Shown here piece by piece: positions 43,209 to 52,242 of a stretch of 64,000 nt of DNA (position 1 is the stretch's first letter; every line of letters starts with the position of its first letter). The stretch lies in the NCBI GenBank assembly GCA_013416455.1, contig JACCES010000001.1, positions 575,962 to 639,961 of the forward strand. The letters run 5' to 3'. Source of the stretch: Alcaligenaceae bacterium (GTDB lineage: Bacteria; Pseudomonadota; Gammaproteobacteria; Burkholderiales; Burkholderiaceae_B). The position numbers were made by a program, and so were the translations under genes. The notes beneath the pieces are model-generated. The model worked only from the letters and a program-made list of their open reading frames with translations. It was not told the DNA's origin and searched no databases.

Positions 43209-44090
43209 ATGAACAAGGAAAAGAAAACGCTCAAAACGCTGCTTGAGAGGAAGGAAATCATCGTGGCGCCCGGCATCTTCGACATGATCTCCCTGAAGGT
43301 CGCCGACCGGCTGGGGTTCGATTGCCTGTACATGACCGGCTACGGAACCGTGGCGTCCTACCTCGGCCTGCCGGATGCCGGCCTGGCCACCTACACGGAC
43401 ATGGTGAACCGCGTGGCGGCCTTCTGCGGCGCCACGTCCACACCCGTCGTCTGCGACGGCGACACCGGCTACGGCGGGCTGCTGAACGTGGCCCACACCG
43501 TCGAAGGCTATATGCGCGCGGGCGCCGCGGCCATCCAGCTGGAAGACCAGGAATTCCCCAAGAAGTGCGGCCACACCAAGGGGCGACGCGTCATTCCGGC
43601 GCGGGACATGGCCAACAAGATCCGCGTCGCCATCGACGCGCGCGGCGGCGAACGCGATTTCCAGATCATCGCCCGCACCGATGCCCGCAGTTCGCTGGGC
43701 CTGGACGAAGCCCTGCGCCGCGCTGATGAGTATCTGAACGCCGGCGCCGACATCCTGTTCGTCGAATCCCCCGAATCCAGGGAAGAGCTCGAAGCCATCG
43801 GCCGCCGTTTCGATGTGCCGCTGATCGCCAACATCGTGGAAGGCGGCCGCACCCCGCAGCCGACGGCGCGGGAACTGCAGGACATGGGTTTCGCCATGGC
43901 GATCCACCCGGGCCTGGGCTTCCTGGCCATGGGCCACGCACTCGAAGCCGCCTACTCGCACCTGCGGGAAAAAGGCGATTCCATCGATTATTCCGCCATT
44001 TCCGACTTCGGCGACTTCAGCAGGCTCATCGGCTTCGAAAAAGTCTGGGACTTCGACGACAAGTACCGAGGGCTGGAAGAAAACGCCTGA
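43209..44090 (+). CDS. Isocitrate lyase/PEP mutase-family lyase
   Basis: A 293-residue cytoplasmic TIM-barrel enzyme. It has APGIFDMISLKVADRLGFD, CDGDTGYGGLLNVAHTV with metal-binding Asp, QLEDQEFPKKCGH (KKCGH at 118-122, with the catalytic Cys of lyase members) and ESPESREEL. The family includes 2-methylisocitrate lyase, 2,3-dimethylmalate lyase, oxaloacetate decarboxylase and PEP mutase. The Cys in KKCGH points to a C-C lyase rather than a mutase. It lies 273 bp downstream of the HMGL-like gene on the same strand; I see no gene in that gap. The start is ATG 43209 after AGAGGAA. Confidence 0.9.
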   Translation: MNKEKKTLKTLLERKEIIVAPGIFDMISLKVADRLGFDCLYMTGYGTVASYLGLPDAGLATYTDMVNRVAAFCGATSTPVVCDGDTGYGGLLNVAHTVEGYMRAGAAAIQLEDQEFPKKCGHTKGRRVIPARDMANKIRVAIDARGGERDFQIIARTDARSSLGLDEALRRADEYLNAGADILFVESPESREELEAIGRRFDVPLIANIVEGGRTPQPTARELQDMGFAMAIHPGLGFLAMGHALEAAYSHLREKGDSIDYSAISDFGDFSRLIGFEKVWDFDDKYRGLEENA

Positions 44091-44108
44091 CCGGCGGGCG
44101 CGGGGCGC

Positions 44109-44921
44109 TCATGCCTCGCGCTGCCAGCCCTTGCGCAGGTGGCGGTCCCAGCGCAGCAGAAGCACACTCGCCAGCGTGGCGAATGCGAACAGCAGCACAG
44201 CCAATGCCATGATGAGCGACACATCGTGGCGCTCGATGGCCATCATCAGCAGATGGCCCAGCCCGCGCTGTGACGCGAACATCTCGCCCAGCAGGGTTCC
44301 GAGCAGGGTCAGCGCGAAACCGATGCGCAGCCCCGCCACCACCTCGGGTATGGCTGCGGGAATCAATACCTGCCAGGCGGCCGGCCAGGCCCCCAGCCGG
44401 TGAACGCGGATGCAGCGCAGGAATACCGGCCGGATGTTGCGCACCGCCGTCATCGTGAACAGCACGATGGGAATGATGCCGTGGATGACGCCGAAAGCGA
44501 TCTTGGCGGAAATGCCCAGGCCGAAGATCAGCAGAATGATGGGGTAAAGGGAAATCTTCGGCACGGAATACACCGCGATCAGCACCGGCTCCATGACGTC
44601 CCCCGCCAGGCGGCGCACGCCCAGCAGTATGCCCACGGCGGTGCCGCCCACCACCGCCAGCACCAGCGCCGCAGCAAAAGCCTTGCCGGTTTCTTCGATA
44701 TGGCCGTAGAACTCGGCATCGCCCAGCAACCGCGCCAGCCGCTGGAATGTCGTCCAGGGATAGGGCAGCGCATGCACGCCCAGCCAGGCGCTGAAGGCCG
44801 TCCACAATGCCAGCATGCCCAGGACCAGCAGCACCACATCCCGGCGGCGCTGCATCGCGGCATCCTTGTGCGACTGCAGAATGGCCTGCATGTTCAGCGT
44901 GGTGCCCGTCGGCGATTTCAT
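44109..44921 (-). CDS. ABC transporter permease (NitT/TauT family), second subunit
   Basis: An inner-membrane permease of 270 residues. It has hydrophobic helices such as VVLLVLGMLALWTAFSAWLG and the EAA-like loop RVHRLGAWPAAWQVLIPAAI, then PEVVAGLRIGFALTLLGTLL, typical of SsuC/TauC permeases. The start overlaps the stop of the other permease by 4 bp. It is the last gene of the binding protein-ATPase-permease-permease operon on the minus strand. Confidence 0.92.
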   Translation of the reverse strand: MKSPTGTTLNMQAILQSHKDAAMQRRRDVVLLVLGMLALWTAFSAWLGVHALPYPWTTFQRLARLLGDAEFYGHIEETGKAFAAALVLAVVGGTAVGILLGVRRLAGDVMEPVLIAVYSVPKISLYPIILLIFGLGISAKIAFGVIHGIIPIVLFTMTAVRNIRPVFLRCIRVHRLGAWPAAWQVLIPAAIPEVVAGLRIGFALTLLGTLLGEMFASQRGLGHLLMMAIERHDVSLIMALAVLLFAFATLASVLLLRWDRHLRKGWQREA

Positions 44922-45679
44922 CCGGCCTCCTTCATGACGCGCCTTTGGTAGAGGCGATGCTCGACCGTATGCAGAATCATGTTCAGCGCGCCCACGAACA
45001 CCAGCAGGATCAGCATCAGGCCATACATGGTGGGGTTGTCGAAATTGTTGTAGGCGAATGCGATCTGGTAGCCGAAGCCGGCGCCTGACAGCAGGAACTC
45101 GCCGCCGATGATGGCAATGAAGGAATACACGATGGTGAGCTTCACGCCCGTGAATACGAAGGGCAGACTGGCCGGCAGGCGCACCCGCAGCGTGGTGCGC
45201 ACCGCCCCCATGCGCAGCATGCGCGCCGTCCTGATCTGCACGGCCGGGATGCGTTCCACGCCATTGAGCGTGTTCACGGCCATGGCCACGATGGAGAACA
45301 GGAATCCCAGCGCGATCAGCGGCCAGCGATTGAGGCCGAAAATGACGATCAGCATGGGATAGAACACGAAGATCGGCACCGCGTACCAGGACATCAGCAA
45401 GGGGTCGACGACCCGCCGCAGACGCGGCAGCCGCACGAGCATCAGGCCGCCCATGAACCCGGCGACCACCGCCAGTGCGATGGACGCCGCGGCCGAGGAC
45501 AGGGTCAGCCCGATGTCATGGGCATACTGCCCTTCGGACAGGATCCGCACGGCGGCCACGAACATTTCCGAAGGCGGAATGAACGACACGCGGTCGATCC
45601 AGCCGGCCTGGCTGGCGATTTCGAGCAGGACGATGCTGCCCACGATCAGCCCGATACGCAGCAGCGCCGGCCGGCTCAC
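44918..45679 (-). CDS. ABC transporter permease (NitT/TauT family), first subunit
   Basis: An inner-membrane permease of 253 residues. The start is GTG at 45679, overlapping the ATPase stop (GTGA); the longer open frame upstream lies inside the ATPase gene. The family blocks are SWYAVPIFVFYPMLIVIFGL, RMLRMGAVRTTLRVRLPASL with PFVFTGVKLTIVYSFIAIIG, and a C-terminal MILHTVEHRLYQRR. It pairs with the permease at 44109. Its stop overlaps that gene's start. Confidence 0.92.
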   Translation of the reverse strand: MSRPALLRIGLIVGSIVLLEIASQAGWIDRVSFIPPSEMFVAAVRILSEGQYAHDIGLTLSSAAASIALAVVAGFMGGLMLVRLPRLRRVVDPLLMSWYAVPIFVFYPMLIVIFGLNRWPLIALGFLFSIVAMAVNTLNGVERIPAVQIRTARMLRMGAVRTTLRVRLPASLPFVFTGVKLTIVYSFIAIIGGEFLLSGAGFGYQIAFAYNNFDNPTMYGLMLILLVFVGALNMILHTVEHRLYQRRVMKEAG

Positions 45680-46530
45680 CGCGAAGCCCCCAGGGCCTTG
45701 AGCGATTCCTCCCGGAGACGGCCCCAGATCCGGGACTGCAGTTGCCCATAGCGGGGATCGAGCGCGGTTTCGCTGCCCCGGTCCCGGCGCCACCCTGTTT
45801 CGAGAATGTCGAGGAAGCGCCCCGGCCGGGCCGACATGACCCCGATGCGGTCGGAAAGCAGCACGGCCTCGTCTATGGAATGCGTGATGAGCATGATGGT
45901 CGAACCCGTCTCGCGCCATAACTTCAAGGTTTCCTCGCCCATCAGCAGCCGGGTCTGCTGATCGAGCGCGCCGAAGGGCTCGTCGAGCAGCATCAGGCGC
46001 GGCCGCTGCGCCATGGCCCGCGCGATGCAGACCCGCTGCCGCATGCCGCCGGACAATTGCGCGGGATAGGCGCGGGCAAAATCGGTCAGCCCCATGAACC
46101 CCAGCGAATACTCGACCCGTTCCCGCAGCTCGGCTTCGGGGATGCCCATCTGCCGCCCCCCGAAGGCCGCGTTGTCGAAGACGTTCAGCCATGGAAAGGA
46201 GGCGTCCTCCTGGAACACCACCGCCACGCCTTCAGGCACTTCCCCGCGCACGGGCCGCCCCTCGAAGCGGATTTCCCCTTCCGTCGGTTCCGTCAGCCCC
46301 GCCATCAGATCGAGCAAGGTGGACTTGCCGCAGCCCGAGGGGCCGACGACGGAAAAGAACTCGCCTTTGCGCAGCTCGAAGCCGACGGGGCCGAGGGCAT
46401 GCACGTCCTGCCCGCCCTCGCGTCCCGCGAACACCTTGGACACCCCGGCCAGCGCCACATGGACATTGCCATGCCCTTGCGGGCCGCCGGCATCCGCCAG
46501 GGGCGCCATCACGGCATCGCTATCCATCAC
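45676..46530 (-). CDS. ABC transporter ATPase (NitT/TauT family)
   Basis: A 284-residue nucleotide-binding subunit. It has Walker A GPSGCGKSTLLDLMAG, Q-loop VAVVFQEDASFPWLNV, signature LSGGMRQRVCIARAMAQRP, Walker B LMLLDEPFGALD and switch histidine MLITHSIDEAVLLSDR. It starts at ATG 46530, which overlaps the binding-protein stop (46527), and its own stop overlaps the permease GTG. It energises uptake of the sulfonate-, nitrate- or thiamine-precursor-like ligand of the operon; the ligand is unknown. Confidence 0.95.
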   Translation of the reverse strand: MMDSDAVMAPLADAGGPQGHGNVHVALAGVSKVFAGREGGQDVHALGPVGFELRKGEFFSVVGPSGCGKSTLLDLMAGLTEPTEGEIRFEGRPVRGEVPEGVAVVFQEDASFPWLNVFDNAAFGGRQMGIPEAELRERVEYSLGFMGLTDFARAYPAQLSGGMRQRVCIARAMAQRPRLMLLDEPFGALDQQTRLLMGEETLKLWRETGSTIMLITHSIDEAVLLSDRIGVMSARPGRFLDILETGWRRDRGSETALDPRYGQLQSRIWGRLREESLKALGASR

Positions 46531-47507
46531 TTGCCGCGCAGCTCGGCGGGCAGGAAGCGTTCATCGACGACCGTCTTCCAGTCGAAAGGCCCCTCGTCGA
46601 TCGCCTTGACCATCACCAGGCCGCGCAGCATGGCTTCCATACCGTCGTAATCGAGCCGGCCGTCGCTCCAGTAGGGCGCCTTGTCGGCCAGCACGCTGTC
46701 CACCGCGGACTTGGCGACGGCCGGGTCCAGCTTGTAATGCCGCGCCAGGCTCTCGGCCGCTTCCTCGGGATGCTGGGTCAGGTATTCCACCCCGCGGCGG
46801 CGGCCTTCGATGATGGCTTCTATGATCTTGCCGTTCTTCTCAAGATAGTCGCTGCGGACCACGCCCACCGTCTGCGTCATCTGCGGCAGGGCCTCGCTGG
46901 AGCGGAACACGATCTTCAGGGAATCCATGTGCGAACTCAGCGCCGGCTCGATCATGTAGATGACATCGACGCCCCCCTCACGCAGCGCCGTCAGGGCCGA
47001 ACTAGTGCTGCCGACCGCCGTTCTCTTGACCTCGTCCAGCATCCCCTTTTCGGACAATGCGACGGTCGATACCATATCCGTCACGGAACGCGGGCTGCTG
47101 TAGCCGAGGTTCTTGCCTTTGAGATCCTCGATGGAAGAAAGCGGGGAATCCTTGGTGGCCACCCAGACGTTGTCCGCCAGGCTGACGACGCCCGCATGCA
47201 CGATGGTGAGCTTGACCCCCTGCTTGATGGCCGCCAACGCGGCGGGAAGCGCCACCTCGCCGTAGGGAATGTCGGAAGCCATGGCATTGCGCACGGTCGT
47301 GCCGCCGCCCGCCGAAGTGATGAAGCCCGTGACATCGACGCCGGCGTCCTTGAAAAACCCCTTGTCCAGCGCGATGGCGAAGGGCAGGCCGTACATGCCG
47401 CTGCCCCAATGCGTGACGGTGAGCGTGTTGGCGCGGACACAGGACGTGGCAAAAAGGAACAGCACCCCCAACAGGGCCGCCTTCCTGAAAGCGGACAAGA
47501 TGAACAT
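46527..47507 (-). CDS. ABC transporter substrate-binding protein (NitT/TauT family, NMT1-like)
   Basis: A 326-residue periplasmic binding protein. The signal peptide is MFILSAFRKAALLGVLFLFA with a Cys-containing end (TSCVRANTLTV). It may be a lipoprotein or a Sec-cleaved protein; the box is not clear. Family motifs are WGSGMYGLPFAIALDKGFFK, GGGTTVRNAMASDIPYGEVA and DSVLADKAPYWSDGRLDYDG. It heads the four-gene operon and is divergent from a GntR regulator, with a long inverted repeat in the divergent region. Confidence 0.93.
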   Translation of the reverse strand: MFILSAFRKAALLGVLFLFATSCVRANTLTVTHWGSGMYGLPFAIALDKGFFKDAGVDVTGFITSAGGGTTVRNAMASDIPYGEVALPAALAAIKQGVKLTIVHAGVVSLADNVWVATKDSPLSSIEDLKGKNLGYSSPRSVTDMVSTVALSEKGMLDEVKRTAVGSTSSALTALREGGVDVIYMIEPALSSHMDSLKIVFRSSEALPQMTQTVGVVRSDYLEKNGKIIEAIIEGRRRGVEYLTQHPEEAAESLARHYKLDPAVAKSAVDSVLADKAPYWSDGRLDYDGMEAMLRGLVMVKAIDEGPFDWKTVVDERFLPAELRGK

Positions 47508-47517
47508 GTGTGTCTCC

Positions 47518-47561
47518 GTTATGAGTGTAAGTATTCACAATTTTTGTCCTACACTTATAAC
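47518..47561. promoter_or_regulatory. Candidate GntR operator (long inverted repeat)
   Basis: GTTATGAGTGTA (47518-47529) and TACACTTATAAC (47550-47561) are complementary at 11 of 12 positions, 20 bp apart. They lie in the 134-bp AT-rich gap between the ABC operon and the GntR gene. The symmetry and place suit a FadR/GntR-type site controlling both promoters; this is inference. Confidence 0.5.
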
Positions 47562-47641
47562 TTAAACAATTCAGCGCTTTTTGTGAAGAACTTCCGCCCG
47601 CCGGCCGGGATTCTGCCAGCCGGACCTTCGCTTTTTTTGAC

Positions 47642-48331
47642 ATGACACTCGATTCCCCGCCCCTTGCCATACAGCCCGTCCGCAGCGGCGACACCGTGGA
47701 ACGCACCGCCGAGATACTGAAAGCCCGGATACTGGACGGCAGTCTCGCGCCCGGCCAGCGGCTGATCTCGCGCGACCTCATGGAAGAGCTCTGCGTCAGC
47801 CGCGGCTCATTGCGGGAAGCCTTCCAGCGGCTGGCGGCGGACAGGCTGGTGGATCTGATACCCAACCGCGGCGCGATCGTCAGACGCCTGACGGCGGACG
47901 AAGTCATCCATCTTTTTCAGATACGCGAAGCCCTTGAAGGGCAGGCGGCCCGGCTGGCCGCCGAACGCATCGACGGCAGCCACCAGCGGGCCGCCTTCAC
48001 CGCGCTGATGGAAGAAGGCCGTCAATACCGCGGGCGCGCCGACCTGCCCGCCTTCATCGAGTACAACCGCCGTTTCCATCAGGGCATCGTGGCCATGAGC
48101 GGCAACACGGAGCTGGCGGAACTGATCGACCGCTATCAGCTGGCCGTATTCATGCACATGCTGCGCCGCTCGGTGGGGCCATCCCGGCTCATCCGGGAAT
48201 CGGTCGACCAGCACGACGCCATTGCGCGCGCCATTCTCGACGGCGACGGCCATGCCGCCTACGAGGCCATGAAAGTGCACCTGTGGCACACGGCCGAAGG
48301 GATACTTGAAAGGCTGGGGGCGCGGGCTTGA
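47642..48331 (+). CDS. GntR-family regulator (FCD/FadR subfamily)
   Basis: A 229-residue regulator. An N-terminal winged helix (AEILKARILDGSLAPGQRLI, then SRDLMEELCVSRGSLREAFQ and DLIPNRGAIVRRL, about residues 20-85) is followed by an all-helical FCD ligand domain. The FCD metal/ligand residues are seen in FIEYNRRFHQGIVAMSGN and DQHDAIARAILDGDGHAAYE, whose histidines are typical. It is divergent from the NitT/TauT operon and presumably controls it. An aldo-keto reductase follows 75 bp downstream. Confidence 0.94.
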   Translation: MTLDSPPLAIQPVRSGDTVERTAEILKARILDGSLAPGQRLISRDLMEELCVSRGSLREAFQRLAADRLVDLIPNRGAIVRRLTADEVIHLFQIREALEGQAARLAAERIDGSHQRAAFTALMEEGRQYRGRADLPAFIEYNRRFHQGIVAMSGNTELAELIDRYQLAVFMHMLRRSVGPSRLIRESVDQHDAIARAILDGDGHAAYEAMKVHLWHTAEGILERLGARA

Positions 48332-48406
48332 GGGTGAGTCTCCCGCGCATGGGTGCTATTCTCATCAGCTCTCACACCAACCAGACAGCACACCAGGAGA
48401 CACAAC

Positions 48407-49417
48407 ATGCAATACCGTTGCCTCGGGCGCAGCGCCCTGCGCATTTCCCCGCTCACGCTGGGCACCATGATGTTCGGCGGCGCGACCGACGCGGCGGAGT
48501 CGCTGCGCATCATCCACGATGCCCGCGACAGCGGCATCAACTCCATCGATACGGCCGATGTCTACAACAAGGGCGAGACGGAACGCGTCGTGGCCCGCGC
48601 CCTCGCCGGGGAGCGCGACCGGTGGGTGCTGGCCAGCAAAGTCGGTAACCGCATGGGCGACGGGCCGAACGATTCCGGGTTTTCGACGAAGTGGGTGATC
48701 GAAGGGGTGGAGGCCAGCCTGCGCCGCCTGGAAACCGACTATCTCGACATCGTCTATCTGCACCGCGACTTTCCGGGCCGCTCGCTCGAAGAACCCATCA
48801 GGGCGCTGGGCGACCTGATGCGGCAGGGCAAGATCCGCTATTACGGCCTGTCCAATTTCCGTGGCTGGCGCATTGCGGAAGCGGTGCGCGTGGCACAGCA
48901 GCTTGGCGTCGCGGCGCCGGTCGTCATCCAGCCCGTATACAGCCTGGTGAACCGGGTCGCCGAACAGGAACAGCTGCCGGCCGCGCATGAATACGGCATG
49001 GGCGCGATCTCGTACAGCCCGCTGGCCAGGGGCGTCCTGACCGGCAAGTACCGCGGCATGGATGACGTTCCGGCGGATTCCCGGGTGGCCCGCGGCGACA
49101 CCCGCATCCGCGACACCGAGTGGCGCGAAGAGTCCCTCGTCGTCGCCAGCGCCGTCCGCGAGCGCGCCGAAGCACGCGGCCAGACGACCGCCGATTTCGC
49201 CACGGCCTGGGTCATCAACAACGCCTTCGTGACATCGGCGATCGCCGGCCCGCGCACCTTCGAACAATGGCGCGCATACATGCGGGCCCTCGACGTGAAG
49301 CTGGATGCCGAGGACGAGGCCTTCGTCGACGCCCTGGTCGCGCCCGGTTATGCCTCCACCCACGGCTATAACGACCCCTCCCACCGTGTCAGCGGCCGCG
49401 TGGTCACAAGCAGTTGA
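48407..49417 (+). CDS. Aldo/keto reductase
   Basis: A 336-residue NADPH-dependent oxidoreductase of the AKR superfamily. The catalytic tetrad is visible in SIDTADVYNKGETERVVARA (Asp and Tyr), VLASKVGNRMG (Lys) and DIVYLHRDFPG (His). Later blocks are RYYGLSNFRGWRIAEAVRVA and YSPLARGVLTGKYRG, with GPRTFEQW contacting the NADPH phosphate. It starts at ATG 48407 after CCAGGAGA. It lies downstream of the GntR gene. The substrate (aldehyde or ketone) is unknown. Confidence 0.94.
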   Translation: MQYRCLGRSALRISPLTLGTMMFGGATDAAESLRIIHDARDSGINSIDTADVYNKGETERVVARALAGERDRWVLASKVGNRMGDGPNDSGFSTKWVIEGVEASLRRLETDYLDIVYLHRDFPGRSLEEPIRALGDLMRQGKIRYYGLSNFRGWRIAEAVRVAQQLGVAAPVVIQPVYSLVNRVAEQEQLPAAHEYGMGAISYSPLARGVLTGKYRGMDDVPADSRVARGDTRIRDTEWREESLVVASAVRERAEARGQTTADFATAWVINNAFVTSAIAGPRTFEQWRAYMRALDVKLDAEDEAFVDALVAPGYASTHGYNDPSHRVSGRVVTSS

Positions 49418-49508
49418 CACTGGCGATGCAAGATGAGCCCGGCGTTTCCCGTCCACGCCGGCTCACTTCGCAGGCCAGACATGAAAGACCCAGGGGCCGC
49501 GCGGCGCC

Positions 49509-52091
49509 TCACAGAACCGCCATGCCTTCCCCCGTGGCGTGGGCCGGAACGGGCTCCAAGGAAACCGCCGCTGCGCCGCCGTCTCCCAGCCGCTGGAACA
49601 GCGCATCCACGTCCAGCGTCGGGATCATGCTGTGGCCGGAGGTTCTGACGATGCGCCGGATCAGCCTCGTGTCGGAGTCGAATGCCCCGCCCAGGGGTTG
49701 CGAGGTGTAGCGGCCGACGGCCTGCAGCGCGTCCACCAGCAGGCCGATGCGATGGGCGCCGCGGGATAGCACGATGATTTCGTTGCCGGTGGCGGCCGGC
49801 GCCTTCGCGTCCAGCCAGGCCGACAGGTCGAAGACCCATGCCAGGCCGGAGCCGGTGTCCGAGGCCAGCGGCAGCATGCCGACGCTGCCCGGGCGCCCGC
49901 CCAACGTCAGGGGCAGCAGGGCGTCGGCGGGCCGGGCTTCGTGCACGTGGGCGGCTTCGATGGCGTACAGGCGGCCGCCGTACAGGAAGGTGGCGTATTC
50001 CTCACTTTCTCCGGCCATGACCAGCCGGGCGTCATCGGCCTGCAGCGACGGGCTAGGCTCCAGCGCGGCGTCCTCCGCCGGCGGCGCCGCGCCGAGGGTT
50101 TCGTAGACGACGGCCAGCACGTCGTCCCGATAACCGTCGTCGCGCTTGAATTCGCGATAGCCTTGCGAGACGCTGCAGCCCAGCAGGGTGTACTGACCGT
50201 GCTGCACCACCAGCCGCGAGACGCTGCGGCCATTCTCCAGCGCCAGCAGTTCCGGATCGATCGGAAAGGGTTCGCCCGGCGCATGGGCCGCGCTGCTGCT
50301 GGCCAGGACCCTGCCCTGGCGGTCGATGAAGCAGGCCTGCCTGCGGGGCTTGCCGGCCAGCGCGTCGTTCAGCATGGCGGTCAGTTCCGGCGTGACGTCG
50401 AACACCAGGCCGATGCCGCCCAGTGTCCGCGGGCCGCCATCGGCGCCGCGTACGGCGGCATGGTAGACATAGGTCGACCGGTCGCCGTAGAAGGGGGTCG
50501 GCGCGAAACCTTCCACGGCATAGTCCTGGTCGTCCCGCAGCCCGAGCACACGCTGCACGATGGCGGGGTCAACCTGCCGACCGGTGAAGTCCAGCCCACC
50601 GGCATCGCGGTCGGAATGTGCGATCACGACGCCGTCGCAGTCATACAGAAATATCGATGTATATACTGTGTATAGACTATTGATATGGTTCAGGATACGC
50701 CCGGCATGCGCGGCCGAGGTCGCGCAGGGCCGCGCAAGCGCCTGCTGCACGTCGGGCGACAACGCCCACCAGCGGCAGTCGTTGGCACGTTCATAGAGGT
50801 TGCGGTCGAGCAGGTCCACCATCAGCCGCGCCACGAATCCCGCATCCTGCAGGCCCGTGGCCAGCACGGTATCGCGCAGCCCGTGTATGGATCGCTGGAA
50901 AAGGGCGTCGCTGCGGGCGCCCGTGTCGCTGATCTGCGCGAGCACGGCGCGCAGCCGCGTGCTTTTGCCGGCCTTGCCCCCCGAAATCACCTGGCCGTTC
51001 CACACCACGCGGCGTATGGTCTGTGCGGCGATCATCACGTCGTGCAGCGGGCGGCAGAAATCGCCGGCATGGCGCAGCAGGCCCTGCGTGGTCCGGGCCG
51101 GCGCACAGGGCGCCGCCCGTGCCTGGGACGAAAATGCGATCTCCAGCGGAATGATGACCTGTCCGCGCCAGCCCGGCGGTCCCGCATAGCCCTGGTAGCC
51201 GCCCGCCGTATGCGTGGCGACCAGGTGGAGGCGGCCAGCGTGCATGAACAGCTCCGCGCTGCACGCCGGGTTCATGGGCAGGGTCCGACCCACGGGTATC
51301 CAGTCGGAATCGGCCGACGCTATGCAGCGGCCGCCGCCATCCAGCAGCAGCATGTTGTAGCGCGCGCCAGGGTCGCGGTGCGAGGCGAAGATGCCGTTCA
51401 TCTCTTCCTGCAGATTGAAGCACAGGCACAGCACGCCCACGGGTTCCCCGCCATCCGGGCCCAGCATACGATGGCAGTAGATCAGCGCTTCGGGCTTGGC
51501 CGGCTGCAGGCCGCTGCGCCGGAATATCTGGACATAACCATCCCGTTGCAGCGCTTCCTGGATCGCGGGGTCGGCGCAGTGCGCGGGCAGCGGCCCTTCA
51601 CCGGCGCTCGCCAGGACAGTGCCGTCGGGGCCGACCAGCAGCAGGGCATCGTACACGGTGTACTTGCGGCGGTAGGCTTCCAGCCGCGCCTCGCAACGCG
51701 CGCGCTTCGCGTCTTCGTCGGGATGCTGCGCAAAAGCACACAGTTCCCGGTCGGTGGCGAGGAAGGAGACGTCCGCCGTGCGTTCGTACAGGTTGCGCAC
51801 CACGATGTCGATAATGTAGAGCGCCTTGGTGCTGATCTCGCGGAGAATGCCGGTCATCTTCTCCGCGACCAGGCTGACGATCAGCTGCTGCTCCAGTTGG
51901 TCGAAATGCCGGCGGGCGTCCTCGATGGTGGGAATGATGAGGGCGCCATCCTCGGGACAGTTCATCCGTGTGGACGCCTCAATCATGCGCCATGCCAGCG
52001 CAAGCTCGTGCAGGGCGCGCTGGCAGCGGTCCACGTCACGCATGAAAGGAAGAAACGTATCCAGGTGCAAATCGCCGGCGGGATGCTGCAT
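49509..52091 (-). CDS. Soluble double-Cache protein with C-terminal CheW domain
   Basis: A protein of 860 residues without a signal peptide or clear membrane helix. Two Cache-like sensor modules are inferred from repeated blocks: VYDALLLVGPDGTVLASAG in the first half and VYTSIFLYDCDGVVIAHSD in the second. Each is preceded by a helical segment ending in DIVVRNLYERTADV or DLLDRNLYERANDC. The last ~165 residues form a CheW-type domain (EEYATFLYGGRLYAIEAAHV, VFDLSAWLD, GLLVDALQAVGRYTSQPL). There is no HAMP or MCP signalling domain. It may couple a cytoplasmic ligand to the chemotaxis kinase. It is divergent from a chemoreceptor gene. I chose ATG 52091, preceded by AGAGGATTC; an in-frame ATG lies 11 codons upstream. 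The function is inferred from domains. Confidence 0.85.
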   Translation of the reverse strand: MQHPAGDLHLDTFLPFMRDVDRCQRALHELALAWRMIEASTRMNCPEDGALIIPTIEDARRHFDQLEQQLIVSLVAEKMTGILREISTKALYIIDIVVRNLYERTADVSFLATDRELCAFAQHPDEDAKRARCEARLEAYRRKYTVYDALLLVGPDGTVLASAGEGPLPAHCADPAIQEALQRDGYVQIFRRSGLQPAKPEALIYCHRMLGPDGGEPVGVLCLCFNLQEEMNGIFASHRDPGARYNMLLLDGGGRCIASADSDWIPVGRTLPMNPACSAELFMHAGRLHLVATHTAGGYQGYAGPPGWRGQVIIPLEIAFSSQARAAPCAPARTTQGLLRHAGDFCRPLHDVMIAAQTIRRVVWNGQVISGGKAGKSTRLRAVLAQISDTGARSDALFQRSIHGLRDTVLATGLQDAGFVARLMVDLLDRNLYERANDCRWWALSPDVQQALARPCATSAAHAGRILNHINSLYTVYTSIFLYDCDGVVIAHSDRDAGGLDFTGRQVDPAIVQRVLGLRDDQDYAVEGFAPTPFYGDRSTYVYHAAVRGADGGPRTLGGIGLVFDVTPELTAMLNDALAGKPRRQACFIDRQGRVLASSSAAHAPGEPFPIDPELLALENGRSVSRLVVQHGQYTLLGCSVSQGYREFKRDDGYRDDVLAVVYETLGAAPPAEDAALEPSPSLQADDARLVMAGESEEYATFLYGGRLYAIEAAHVHEARPADALLPLTLGGRPGSVGMLPLASDTGSGLAWVFDLSAWLDAKAPAATGNEIIVLSRGAHRIGLLVDALQAVGRYTSQPLGGAFDSDTRLIRRIVRTSGHSMIPTLDVDALFQRLGDGGAAAVSLEPVPAHATGEGMAVL

Positions 52092-52242
52092 GTCGGAATC
52101 CTCTGTCTGATAGGAATCCCTCACGCAAAACCCATGCCGACATTTCCAGTGGCGGTATCACCGCAGGGGCGCATCGCCGGCCATGCGCGTGCGGCCGTGC
52201 ACCGGCATGGTGCGGCGCGCACCGTATTGGACGCCAGCCTGC

